From the NCBI RefSeq assembly GCF_014201505.1, contig NZ_JACHEO010000001.1, forward strand, positions 434,001 through 498,000: a DNA stretch of 64,000 nucleotides. Reading direction: 5' to 3'. The notes beneath the pieces were generated by a model, which saw nothing but the letters and a program-made list of their open reading frames with translations, made no database searches and was not told the origin of the DNA. This stretch comes from Desulfoprunum benzoelyticum. GTDB taxonomy: Bacteria > Desulfobacterota > Desulfobulbia > Desulfobulbales > Desulfocapsaceae. Positions 47,140 to 55,706 of this stretch are shown here, piece by piece (position 1 is the stretch's first letter; the number at the start of each line of letters is the position of its first letter). The translations under genes were made by a program, and so were the position numbers.

Positions 47140-47754
47140 TCAGTTCCACACCGAGAGCGGCAGCAGCCGGGCAGCGACCATCCACATCGTCACGCCGACA
47201 AAGAGATCGAGCCATCGCCAGGCTCCGGGGCGGGCAAAGACCGGCGCCAGCATCACCCCGCCCAGGCTGAGCGAAAAAAACCACAGCACCGATGCCGAGC
47301 AGGCGCCCAAGGCGAAGGCCAGACGGGCTTCGGCAGGGAATTGACTGGAGATGGCCCCGAGCAGGACGACGGTGTCGAGATAGACGTGGGGGTTGAGGAG
47401 GGTGACGGCAAGAGTCGTCAAAACCACCTCTTTCACCGAGCCCGGCCGCCTCTCATCCGCCTGGAGGGAATTGTTCGCCATCGCCCGCCGCAGCGCTCTC
47501 GCCCCATAGGCAAAAAGAAACAGCGCCCCGCCCCAGGCTGCCGCTGTCTGCAGCGGCGGAGCGGCGGCCACCGCCGCGCCGACGCCAGCGACACCGATTG
47601 CAATCAAAACGGCATCACAGGAGCAGCAGATCGCTGCTACCAGCCAGTGATGGTGCCGGCGGATACCCTGGGAAAGAACGAAGGCATTCTGGGCGCCGAT
47701 GGCGATAATCAGCCCCGCCCCGACCGCCATTCCCTGAATATATGCAGGAATCAC
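47140..47754 (-). CDS. LysE/ArgO-family amino acid exporter
   Basis: A 204 aa protein with about six hydrophobic segments and the family's GAGLIIAIGAQNAFVLSQGIRR near the N-terminus, plus VTLLNPHVYLDTVVLLGAISSQF. This is closest to ArgO/YggA-type L-arginine or basic amino acid exporters; the exact substrate is not certain. It follows the EamA transporter gene with a gap of 6 bases on the same strand. Confidence 0.88.
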   Translation of the reverse strand: MIPAYIQGMAVGAGLIIAIGAQNAFVLSQGIRRHHHWLVAAICCSCDAVLIAIGVAGVGAAVAAAPPLQTAAAWGGALFLFAYGARALRRAMANNSLQADERRPGSVKEVVLTTLAVTLLNPHVYLDTVVLLGAISSQFPAEARLAFALGACSASVLWFFSLSLGGVMLAPVFARPGAWRWLDLFVGVTMWMVAARLLPLSVWN

Positions 47755-47760
47755 GACATC

Positions 47761-48663
47761 TCAGCGCCCCCGCCGCGTCGCCATGAATATCCCCGAGGCG
47801 ATCAGAATGATGCCGCCGGCGTGGTACCATCGCAGGACCTCGCCGAGAAAGACGATCGCCATGACACTGCCGAAAACCGGCAGGAGATGGATGAACATCC
47901 CGGCCCTGTTCGCCCCCACCAGTTCCACCCCCCGATTGAAACAGAGATACGAAACAATCGACGGAAAAACGGAAACGTAGCCAACCGCCATGACTGTCGC
48001 GGCGTCGATATGGAGGCGGTGGCCGGCCATGAACTCCCAGATGTAGAACGGCAGCAGCAGCAGATCGCCGACGATGAAGGTCGCGGTGACAAAACTGAGC
48101 GGATGCACGGCCGGGCGCTTGCGCAGGCCGATTGAATACCCGGCATAGCCGACAACGGCGATGAACACGAGGACGTCGCCGCGATTGATCGACAGTGAGA
48201 GGAGCGCATCGAGGCTGCCCTGACCGATGATCACCACGGCGCCGGCCAGGGACACGACCACCCCGCCTGCCTGCACGGCACTGATCCGTTCGCGAAAATA
48301 CAGAAAAGACAGCGCGACGATCAGCACCGGCATCAACGACTGCATCAGCAGGGCATTGACCGCGATGGTGTATTGAAGACCGATGTAGAGCAGGGTGTTG
48401 AACGACGCGATCCCGGCGATCGACAGCAGCACGACGGCGAGCCAGCCGCGGCGCAGTAGCGCCATATCACCGGGGAGATGGCGCCAGGCCGGAATCGTCA
48501 CCAGGATCGAGGCGATGAACCAGCGCCAGAAGGCCAGGGCGACCGGCGGGACATCGGCCCGTACCGCCCGGCCGACGATGAAGTTGCCGGCCCAGAAAAA
48601 CACGGCCAGGATCAGGAGGAGATACGGGGAGTTTGCCAGTCCGAAGAGGCGTCGGGAGTTCAT
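47761..48663 (-). CDS. EamA/DMT-family transporter
   Basis: A 300 aa drug/metabolite transporter with two EamA repeats and about ten membrane helices. First repeat: YLLLILAVFFWAGNFIVGRA and VPPVALAFWRWFIA; second: LVFIAVVGYAGYSIGLRK and LPVFGSVMAIVFLGEVL. It forms a pair of exporters with the LysE-type gene. Substrate unknown. Confidence 0.9.
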   Translation of the reverse strand: MNSRRLFGLANSPYLLLILAVFFWAGNFIVGRAVRADVPPVALAFWRWFIASILVTIPAWRHLPGDMALLRRGWLAVVLLSIAGIASFNTLLYIGLQYTIAVNALLMQSLMPVLIVALSFLYFRERISAVQAGGVVVSLAGAVVIIGQGSLDALLSLSINRGDVLVFIAVVGYAGYSIGLRKRPAVHPLSFVTATFIVGDLLLLPFYIWEFMAGHRLHIDAATVMAVGYVSVFPSIVSYLCFNRGVELVGANRAGMFIHLLPVFGSVMAIVFLGEVLRWYHAGGIILIASGIFMATRRGR

Positions 48664-49184
48664 CGTTGGTTGACGGATGCAGCCGCATCAGGGCTGCGTA
48701 AACGAGGTTGTCGGCCGGGACGGACCTGCTCGGATCCGTCGGTACCCCGGACAGGAAGGGAGGCGCTGACCACGATCACCGCCGGAATCCACCTTGATGT
48801 CGAGAGTAACCACGATCTTGACCATCTAAAATTCACCGCCCGGGTCGTGAATGCCCTCCGGGCAGTACAACCTAGAACTGCCGGTCGAACAAGGCAACAA
48901 AAATTGATCGATCGGGGCGGTAAAAACCGCCGCCGGCAATCGAAAACAGCTGCCGGCGCCCGTCGTCCGCTCATTGCCGGCAACTCACCGCAAATATCAT
49001 CAATATTTACATCTCGCTGTTTTTATTTGTATTCACAACAAGACATCGACCCGACATGGCCTTGATATATGGCCATCTGCGTCCCGATTTACCCTGATGT
49101 CCTCTATTTTTCTTTTTCACTCAAATCTATAAAGGAGGCAAAGGCAGCACTCGCATGACTATTTCAACCAAGGAGGATCACACC
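48664..49184. other. intergenic region before the glycine-zipper gene
   Basis: About 520 bases. GC-rich half next to the EamA gene, AT-rich half (about 49000-49140) next to the glycine-zipper gene, where its promoter must be. I find no gene or RNA. The open frame over 48478-49065 is antisense to the EamA gene and does not look coding. Confidence 0.5.
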
Positions 49185-49742
49185 ATGAAAAGACTGAAGA
49201 TGGCGGTCGCGGCAGCAGTTCTTGCAGGAACGGTGGTAACGGGGAATGCGATGGCCGGCAGCAACGGCATCGACGGCCTGCTGCTGGGTGCAGGAGGCGG
49301 CGCGCTCGTCGGCCAGGCGATCGGTCGCGATACCGAGGGCACCCTCATCGGCACGGCCGTCGGCGGCATGCTCGGCTATATCGCCGGCAACGAAAGGGAC
49401 AAGGGCTACGGCGGCCACTACCCGCCGCCGCAGCCTGTCGTCTACGGCCCCCCGCCACCGCCTCCCCGTCCCGTCGTCTACGCTCCGCCGCCGCCGGTAC
49501 ACGTCGTCTATGACCCGCCGCCGCCGCGGCATGTCGTCTTCGCCCCGCCCCCGCCGCCGCGGCGTCATCACTACCGGCCGGTCGAAGTCTGTCGGGAGAC
49601 GGTCGTCGTCAGCGAGCGCCGTGGCCGCTATCGGGAAGAAACGACGACCGTCTGCAGAGACCGTGGAGGCTGGCGGGACCGCGGGGGTTGGAGGGATGAC
49701 GGTTACCGCTACGACCGGCGTGATCGCCATGTCAGGTGGTAA
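49185..49742 (+). CDS. glycine-zipper, proline-rich exported protein
   Basis: A 185 aa protein with a signal peptide (MKRLKMAVAAAVLAGTVVTG, cleaved near NAMAG), a glycine-zipper 2TM domain (residues ~26-66, GLLLGAGGGALVGQAIGRD and GTLIGTAVGGMLGYIAGNE), a proline-rich array of PPPPPR/VVY units (residues ~80-135) and an Arg/Tyr-rich tail. Glycine-zipper proteins sit in the outer membrane or the periplasmic side. AAGGAGG precedes the ATG. Not a lipoprotein: no Cys at the cleavage site. Confidence 0.8.
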   Translation: MKRLKMAVAAAVLAGTVVTGNAMAGSNGIDGLLLGAGGGALVGQAIGRDTEGTLIGTAVGGMLGYIAGNERDKGYGGHYPPPQPVVYGPPPPPPRPVVYAPPPPVHVVYDPPPPRHVVFAPPPPPRRHHYRPVEVCRETVVVSERRGRYREETTTVCRDRGGWRDRGGWRDDGYRYDRRDRHVRW

Positions 49743-49973
49743 AGATCGTTTTGTCCCGGAGATGTGACTTCTCCGCGTGAAATCGGGGAGGGATCCCGGC
49801 GCGACGGCAGTTCAAGCCGACAGGATCCCTTCCCCCTGTCGATCATCACGATGATCGCAGCGGGCTGCCCGGCAATCCTCCATGATATCGGCGTTTTTTC
49901 GTATATCAAAGTGTTGCATGTGTGTTATCATCCTGGCAAGAACAACTCGCTGCCTGTCAGGCTGTTACCAGGG

Positions 49974-51419
49974 ATGAAGACACTTCAGGAAAAAACCTTC
50001 ATACGCAGATGCATCACCGATACTCTCTCCGGCACCCGGGAAGGACTCTCCCGTTTTTCCGGCCAGAGCAGGGTGGCCGTCATCTACTGTCTTGCCCCCG
50101 ACCACGAGCTTTTCATCCTCGATCCCCAGAACCTGCTGCTTGGCTACGAACCGAAACTGAAGGAGATCTATCTCAGCAACAGTGAATGGCGGTGCCAGGG
50201 CAATTTCATCTTCAATCGCAATTCCTTCAACCTCATCGATCCGGTACCGAGCCTGCATCTCGACGGGCGCATCTCCTGCGGCGGCACATCCGGTTCGGTA
50301 TTCTACCAGATGTGGTTCACCGAACATCACCCGGACATGTGTTCGATCGGACCGACCGAACGGTGGCTCGAGCATGCCGTCCTCCGCTTCTCTCACGACG
50401 TTGCCGACGAACGGATCCTCTATACCGGGATCTCCGGCAGCTTTCTCCGGGAATACGCCACCCATGCCGTGCACGATTATATCGTCGACATGATCAACCT
50501 CAACCTGGGGCTGGACACCAGGATCGATGTCTACCACATCCTCGATTCGGTGCTCGGGGTCTCGAAAACCCATGAGGAAAGTGTCAGACCGCACGGGAAA
50601 ATCCTGTTCGTCGAACCGCGCGTCCTCGGCGGCATTGAATTTCTCGCCCGCTTCCGGGTCGATGAACGACCCAGGGTCAACCACTTCAAGCATGTCACGA
50701 AGCTGCTGCAGACAGTCGAATTTTCGGACCGGAAACTGATTTCGGATGGCGTCAGCATCATCGGTATTTCGGAGGGCATCCCGTCTGAGTTTCACCTCAC
50801 CGCCGAATTCCAGGGGAAGATAGGCTTCCTTTCCCTCAACCGGGAAAAAATCTGCAGTTTCAGCGACGGCAGTTACTCATCCAACACCCATCGCGCCAAA
50901 CTGTTCGAGGTCGAGGAGGCGCTGCTCGATTACGATCTCGACACCGGCACCCGGAATACGCTCTTCCAGGCTATCGTCTCAATCGTGCACAGCGCCCAGA
51001 ACAAGATGTTCGGCTGCACCCTCGTCATCGATCTCGCAGAAGAAAAATCGGTAATTTCCGGCCAGGACATCATTTCCCCCATCGATCTGCGGCTGCCGAA
51101 CCAGTTGGATCTGGCCTGCGCCCTGTCGAAGGTCGATGGCGCCCTCCATCTCAGGGCGGATCTGCAGCTCCACGCCTTCGCCTGCCTCCTCGACGGCCAC
51201 AGCATACCCGGCGAAGACCGGGCACGGGGGGCGCGCTACAATTCGGCCCTGCGGTTTTCGGCCGAACACCCCCTCACCATCATCGTCGTCGTCTCCGCCG
51301 ATCGCCCGGTTTCGGTCATCCAGCATGGAAAAGAGATACGCCAGCGCAACAGTCTCGATCCCACTTCCCATTGCGCCATCTTCCCCGAACCGCTGGAGCA
51401 GCGGCTGACCTCCCGTTGA
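49974..51419 (+). CDS. atypical diadenylate cyclase (DAC)-like protein
   Basis: A 481 aa protein. Residues ~330-455 look like a DAC/DisA_N domain: FQAIVSIVHSAQNKMFGCTLVIDL, the DGA motif at 388-390 (VDGALHLRADLQLHAFACLL), then GARYNSALRFS at 419, where typical c-di-AMP synthases have G(T/A)RHRAA. Residues 1-330 are a large region of unknown fold, perhaps a sensor. RYN instead of RHR is unusual and could change or abolish cyclase activity. Start is uncertain; the frame opens at 49764, but ATG 49974 gives the first plausible N-terminus (MKTLQEKTFIRRC). Confidence 0.6.
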   Translation: MKTLQEKTFIRRCITDTLSGTREGLSRFSGQSRVAVIYCLAPDHELFILDPQNLLLGYEPKLKEIYLSNSEWRCQGNFIFNRNSFNLIDPVPSLHLDGRISCGGTSGSVFYQMWFTEHHPDMCSIGPTERWLEHAVLRFSHDVADERILYTGISGSFLREYATHAVHDYIVDMINLNLGLDTRIDVYHILDSVLGVSKTHEESVRPHGKILFVEPRVLGGIEFLARFRVDERPRVNHFKHVTKLLQTVEFSDRKLISDGVSIIGISEGIPSEFHLTAEFQGKIGFLSLNREKICSFSDGSYSSNTHRAKLFEVEEALLDYDLDTGTRNTLFQAIVSIVHSAQNKMFGCTLVIDLAEEKSVISGQDIISPIDLRLPNQLDLACALSKVDGALHLRADLQLHAFACLLDGHSIPGEDRARGARYNSALRFSAEHPLTIIVVVSADRPVSVIQHGKEIRQRNSLDPTSHCAIFPEPLEQRLTSR

Positions 51420-51594
51420 CACCGGAGGAGAACTCCTGCCGCGAAGGGGTGCTCAATTGAGGGGAATGAGGACAGATTCGCCGGACGAAAGCACGTTGCC
51501 GAGCAACCGGAGGGGTGGGATCGAAATCGACGGCGGGACAGAGGCGGAAACCGCCCCGGAACGCCCCGACCGCCGGTGACAGAGGAGGGAAAAA

Positions 51595-51849
51595 TCAGAT
51601 ATCCAAGGCCCAGTCAGGGATATGGTTGAGAATGTAGTTCTGTACGGATTCCTTCAACTGATCTTTCGGCACCGGCCCGACCGCCGCGATCAGTTCGTCG
51701 TAATCGAACCAGCAAACCTCCCGGTCGTCGTGGTTATAGACGGTGAGGACCCGTTTATCGGGATTGTTGATATCTTCCTCTTCTTGAATGGCGGCGACGA
51801 TTTTCATCGCCTGATCACAAGTGAGAAATTTGATCGGCTCTTCGCTCAT
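51595..51849 (-). CDS. small hypothetical protein
   Basis: An 84 aa acidic protein (EEPIKFLTCDQAMKIVAAIQ, REVCWFDYDELIAAVG, YILNHIPDW). GGAG lies about 9 bases before the ATG at 51849; an upstream start at 51891 would read through the rpmB terminator. Family unknown. It follows rpmB on the same strand, behind a terminator. Confidence 0.65.
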   Translation of the reverse strand: MSEEPIKFLTCDQAMKIVAAIQEEEDINNPDKRVLTVYNHDDREVCWFDYDELIAAVGPVPKDQLKESVQNYILNHIPDWALDI

Positions 51850-51865
51850 TTGAATTTTCTCCAAA

Positions 51866-51898
51866 GAAAAAGGCGAGTTGGAATCTCCCACTCGCCTT
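51866..51898 (-). terminator. rho-independent terminator after rpmB
   Basis: On the minus strand AAGGCGAGT pairs with ACTCGCCTT, followed by a T-rich run (TTTTTC). It lies 27 bases past the rpmB stop and overlaps the leader of the following small gene. Confidence 0.8.
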
Positions 51899-51924
51899 CA
51901 TTACGGTTGCACAGCCACTATCGA

Positions 51925-52119
51925 TCATGCCGGTTTGATGATGGCCCCCGATCGAAGACACCGGGTGCAGATCTTGACCCGCTGGGTGCCGCCATTTACC
52001 ATGACCGCCCGAACCCGCTTCAGGTTCGGCAGCCAACGGCGCCTGGTCTTGTTGTGTGCGTGTGAGACATTGTTGCCGGTTTCCGGCCCTTTTCCACAAA
52101 TCTGACATACCTTAGCCAT
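51925..52119 (-). CDS. rpmB: 50S ribosomal protein L28
   Basis: A 64 aa basic ribosomal protein, [16 protein letters not shown] start, with the zinc-type Cys pairs CQIC and CTRC (C+ form), and the [14 protein letters not shown] core. AGGAG lies before the ATG at 52119. A single gene transcribed toward 51.9 kb and followed by a terminator. Confidence 0.97.
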   Translation of the reverse strand: MAKVCQICGKGPETGNNVSHAHNKTRRRWLPNLKRVRAVMVNGGTQRVKICTRCLRSGAIIKPA

Positions 52120-52674
52120 TTTCACTCTCCTTCTATCTCATCCCGCCTTGCCGCAAACCATATACGTGACAGAGAGACGATTATTAACAGCATTCAGGAA
52201 CAACCGTTTCAAAATCAGTTCTTTTACTTTCTTTTTCATAGAATAGCAATATATTTTGATGATTCCACCATGTCAGGATACCCCGGCGCCAGCGCTATTC
52301 GTTGTCCCCGGGCGGATTTTTTCACCGGCTGCGCCGCCGAAAACGGTTGCCGCCGTCATTTTCATCTCTCGGATCCGTCTCCATCGTGACTTTTGAACAT
52401 CCTAGCATCCGTCCCGCGAACGAATGGCGCAACGATCGTGGAAATTGAGATTGTCAATTGCCGGATCGAACGGGTAATTTATGATCGTCACTTTTTTCAG
52501 CACAATGACGGATCGTGCTTATACTGGACCGATGACAGTTCGGTTCAGTTCCGGCAAGCCCCTCAAAGAGCGAAATGGCCGACTTCTCTCCTTTTTTCGA
52601 TTGCAATCTGTTATCATGCATGGTAGCAGATTGCTCTCACATACAAGAATTATTCCTATAAACAGCACGGATCC
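52120..52674. other. intergenic region rpmB / resB
   Basis: About 555 bases between two divergent genes. Open frames at 52393-52678 do not look coding. It contains a hairpin at 52603-52634. The resB promoter must lie here; TTATACT near 52518 is one possible -10. Confidence 0.5.
52603..52634 (+). promoter_or_regulatory. 11-bp-stem hairpin upstream of resB
   Basis: GCAATCTGTTA pairs with TAGCAGATTGC (one G-T pair) around the loop TCATGCATGG, 40 bases before the resB ATG and without a T-run. It may be a leader hairpin or an operator. The loop contains the palindrome ATGCAT. Confidence 0.45.
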
Positions 52675-53994
52675 ATGAAACTTACCAATGAAATCTGGGG
52701 ATTTTTCGCCTCTGTCAGGCTGGCAATTTTCACCCTCTGTTCCCTGGCGTTGACCTCGATCATCGGCACCGTCATCCCCCAGAACAAACCCGACTCCTGG
52801 TACGTCGAGACCTACGGCCCGGCAACGGCCCAGTTTTTTCAGGTGCTCGACATCCCTGACATGTATGGTTCGTGGTGGTTCCTCATCCTCCTGGGGCTGC
52901 TGTGCGCCAACCTGATCATCTGCAGCATCGACCGCTTTCCCACGACCTGGCGGCTCATGACCATTAACCAGCTGGCGGTCCATCCCGACCGCCTCCAGGG
53001 CATGGATTTACGTCAGGAATGGTCGCTGCCGTCACCGGTCGGCGAGAGTGCCGGCCAACTCAGCGCCGCACTGGCAAAGGCGGGATGGAAGCCGGCATCC
53101 CGGGAAATCGAGACCGGCACCCTTCTCTTTGCCGGCAAGGGCGGATGGTCGCGGATCGGCGTCTACGTTGTCCACATCTCGATACTGGTGATTTTCGTCG
53201 GAGCGATCATCGGCAACATTCTCGGTTTCAAGGGTACCGTCATGCTACCGGAAGGGGAGAGCACGACACGAATCTTCGCTTTCAACTCCTCGGAACCGAT
53301 CGATCTCGGGTTCGAGATACTCTGCGACTCGTTCACGGTCGACTATTACCCCAACGGGATGCCTAAGGAATACGCTTCGGTTCTGACTGTCCGGGAAAAC
53401 GGCAAGGAAATACTGAAACAAACCATCGAGGTCAACCAGCCGCTGACCTACAGAGGCATCACCTTTTATCAGTCGAGCTACCAGGCCTACAAGGATTTCA
53501 TCGTCTCCATCGTCATCGCCCCTGAAAAGATCGGCAAGGTTTTCACCATACCCTATCAGCAGGAAATGGAATGGCCCGAACAAAACATCCGTTTCGGCGT
53601 CGTCAATGCCGAGGGAATGGGTGACAGGGTCACGCGGATCAAGATCTGGATGAAACATGGGGAGCAGCCGGCATCGACGTTCTGGGTCGAAAACGGCAAG
53701 GACGCAGCCATACCCTCCGCCGACAAGACGATCGCCGTTTCGGCCAAACAGATGTTCGCGACCGGGCTGCAGGTGGCGAAGGATCCCGGGGTGTGGCTGG
53801 TGTACCTCGGTTGCTGCCTGATGCTCATCGGCCTCTATGTCTCGTTCTTCGTTTCCCATCAACGCCTCTGGCTCCTCCTCCGCCCAGACAAGGGCGGAAC
53901 CGGGACCAGCATCCTGCTCGCCGGCGCCAGCAACAAGAACCAGACCGGTTTTGCCCGTTCCTTTACCAGACTGGCGGATCGACTGCGAGGTTAA
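52675..53994 (+). CDS. resB: ResB-type cytochrome c biogenesis protein
   Basis: One half of the system II (CcsBA) heme-handling complex that attaches heme to apocytochromes c in the periplasm. The 439 aa protein has three N-terminal membrane helices (IWGFFASVRLAIFTLCSLALTS, WWFLILLGLLCANLIICS, GVYVVHISILVIFVGAIIGNI), a large periplasmic domain with QPLTYRGITFYQSSY, and a C-terminal helix (VWLVYLGCCLMLIGLYVSFF). Neighbours ccsA and cytochrome c3 make the role clear. Confidence 0.93.
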   Translation: MKLTNEIWGFFASVRLAIFTLCSLALTSIIGTVIPQNKPDSWYVETYGPATAQFFQVLDIPDMYGSWWFLILLGLLCANLIICSIDRFPTTWRLMTINQLAVHPDRLQGMDLRQEWSLPSPVGESAGQLSAALAKAGWKPASREIETGTLLFAGKGGWSRIGVYVVHISILVIFVGAIIGNILGFKGTVMLPEGESTTRIFAFNSSEPIDLGFEILCDSFTVDYYPNGMPKEYASVLTVRENGKEILKQTIEVNQPLTYRGITFYQSSYQAYKDFIVSIVIAPEKIGKVFTIPYQQEMEWPEQNIRFGVVNAEGMGDRVTRIKIWMKHGEQPASTFWVENGKDAAIPSADKTIAVSAKQMFATGLQVAKDPGVWLVYLGCCLMLIGLYVSFFVSHQRLWLLLRPDKGGTGTSILLAGASNKNQTGFARSFTRLADRLRG

Positions 53995-54100
53995 CATCAA
54001 TGGTTTCGATCCATGCAGGGCAACTCATCCATAACACCTTCACCGGCTTGCCGGAATTGACCTCACCTCGCTGGCGTTCGCGGAACACACGGAGAAACTC

Positions 54101-54955
54101 ATGACAAGCTCACTACTTCTCGGAATCACAACGTTCACCTATCTTTTGGCGACACTGTGTTTTGTCTATATCTTTGTCTTCAAGGCATACCGTGCCTATT
54201 TTTTCGCCATCACCGTCACCATCCTCGCCCTGGTCATCCAGACGACCGGCATCGGTCTGCGCTGGTACGAATCGTACGCGATGGGGATCGGCCATGCACC
54301 GCTGACCAACATGTACGAATCCGTCGTCTTCTTCTCCTGGACCATCGCCCTGCTCTACCTGCTGATGGAGTGGAAATTCAGGACCCGGATTCTCGGCCTG
54401 TTCGCTCTGCCCTTCGCCTTTCTGGCCATGGCCTATGCCTCGTTTTCAACCGGCATCTCGAAAGAAATCTCGCCGTTGATTCCGGCGCTGCAATCGAACT
54501 GGCTGATCGCCCACGTCATCACCTGTTTCGTCGGCTATGCCGCCTTCACCGTGGCAGCCGGCCTCGGTCTGATGTTTCTCCTCAAGATCTCGAAGGGCGG
54601 TGAAAAGAAAAAAGGCGGAAGTCAGCTGCTCGCCGCCATCCCAGAGCCCGACATCATCGAGGATCTGATCTACAAATCGATGCTCTTCGGCTTCATCTGG
54701 CTCACCGCCGGCATCATCACCGGGGCGGTATGGGCCAATTCGGCATGGGGAACCTACTGGAGCTGGGACCCGAAGGAGACGTGGTCGCTGATCACCTGGT
54801 TCATCTACGCTATCACCCTCCACTCCCGCTATACCAGGGGCTGGACGGGGAAACCACTGGCCTGGCTGGCGATTCTGGGTTTTTTTTCCGTCATCTTCAC
54901 CTACTATGGAGTCAACTTTTTCCTGTCCGGCCTGCACAGTTACGGATCGGGTTGA
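54101..54955 (+). CDS. ccsA: CcsA/ResC-type cytochrome c biogenesis protein
   Basis: Heme-presenting membrane protein (284 aa, about eight helices) with the tryptophan-rich WWD heme motif WANSAWGTYWSWDPKETWSLITW and conserved His in GIGHAPLTNMYE, IAHVITC and ALHS-type helix (ITLHSRYTR). It works with ResB upstream. The upstream gap of about 100 bases holds no gene. Confidence 0.95.
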   Translation: MTSSLLLGITTFTYLLATLCFVYIFVFKAYRAYFFAITVTILALVIQTTGIGLRWYESYAMGIGHAPLTNMYESVVFFSWTIALLYLLMEWKFRTRILGLFALPFAFLAMAYASFSTGISKEISPLIPALQSNWLIAHVITCFVGYAAFTVAAGLGLMFLLKISKGGEKKKGGSQLLAAIPEPDIIEDLIYKSMLFGFIWLTAGIITGAVWANSAWGTYWSWDPKETWSLITWFIYAITLHSRYTRGWTGKPLAWLAILGFFSVIFTYYGVNFFLSGLHSYGSG

Positions 54956-55095
54956 GATCCGCCCCAGCGTGCGGATCACCAGCGGTAAAACCGCACAGGG
55001 CATTTGACAAACAGCAGGAAAAAAAGTACAAATAGGCGAGTGGCAATGTAGTGTTGCCGGAATTTTTTTCCATATCAACGGAAGGGGTGAATCAT

Positions 55096-55521
55096 ATGAT
55101 CAGAAAGGCATTGGCATGCGGAACAGCTCTGGCATTTCTCTTGTGCGGTCTGGCGTTTACCAGTCTGGCCGCGGACAACGGTCCGGAGACAATCACGATG
55201 ACGGCGACCGGCAGCGACAAACCGAAACCGGCGACCTTCCCCCACAAGAAACATCAGGAACTCCTTAAGTGCGCCGACTGCCATCACGGCATGCAGGACG
55301 GCAAGCAGGTTGCCTATACCGAGGGGATGAAGATCGAAAAATGTGAGGCCTGCCACAACCCGGAAAAACTTGCCGGCAAGACCAAGGGCGCACTGAAGCT
55401 CGACACACTGAAAGGCGCCGGTCACGGCAACTGTCTCGAGTGCCACAAGGAAATGGTCAAGAAAGATCCGGCCCTGAAGGAGAAAAAACTCGACAAGTGT
55501 ACGACCTGCCACACGAAGTGA
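55096..55521 (+). CDS. tetraheme cytochrome c3-like protein
   Basis: Periplasmic electron carrier of 141 aa with a signal peptide (ACGTALAFLLCGLAFTSLA). Four CXXCH sites: C59ADCH63, C83EACH87, C113LECH117, C135TTCH139. Four extra His (50, 53, 64, 110) could be the sixth ligands of bis-His hemes, as in Desulfovibrio cytochrome c3; the length and spacing fit that class. GGAAGGGG lies before the ATG. It follows ccsBA, which would mature it, and is closed by a strong terminator. Confidence 0.93.
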   Translation: MIRKALACGTALAFLLCGLAFTSLAADNGPETITMTATGSDKPKPATFPHKKHQELLKCADCHHGMQDGKQVAYTEGMKIEKCEACHNPEKLAGKTKGALKLDTLKGAGHGNCLECHKEMVKKDPALKEKKLDKCTTCHTK

Positions 55522-55550
55522 TCCAACCGGCAACCGGTCGCTGGAACGCG

Positions 55551-55588
55551 AAAAGGCCTCCCGGGGAACACCCCGGGAGGCCTTTTTT
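55551..55588 (+). terminator. strong rho-independent terminator after cytochrome c3
   Basis: A 16-bp perfect stem (arms AAAAGGCCTCCCGGGG and CCCCGGGAGGCCTTTT) around AACA, with a T-run. It ends the resB-ccsA-cytochrome transcript. Confidence 0.93.
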
Positions 55589-55706
55589 GTTGCATCTCAA
55601 CAGCAAGATTTCTCGCTTCGCTTCGAAATGACAGCGGGGGACGGCATCATGGCCTCCGCCCTACCGGGAAAAACCAGCTGTTCTCGTTGTCACGCCACCG
55701 CAGGAC

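Noticed and set aside
49440..49600. CRISPR-like or tandem DNA repeat in the glycine-zipper gene
   Set aside because: The repetitiveness is of protein units (proline-rich VVY) and the DNA repeats are imperfect and in frame; there are no spacers.
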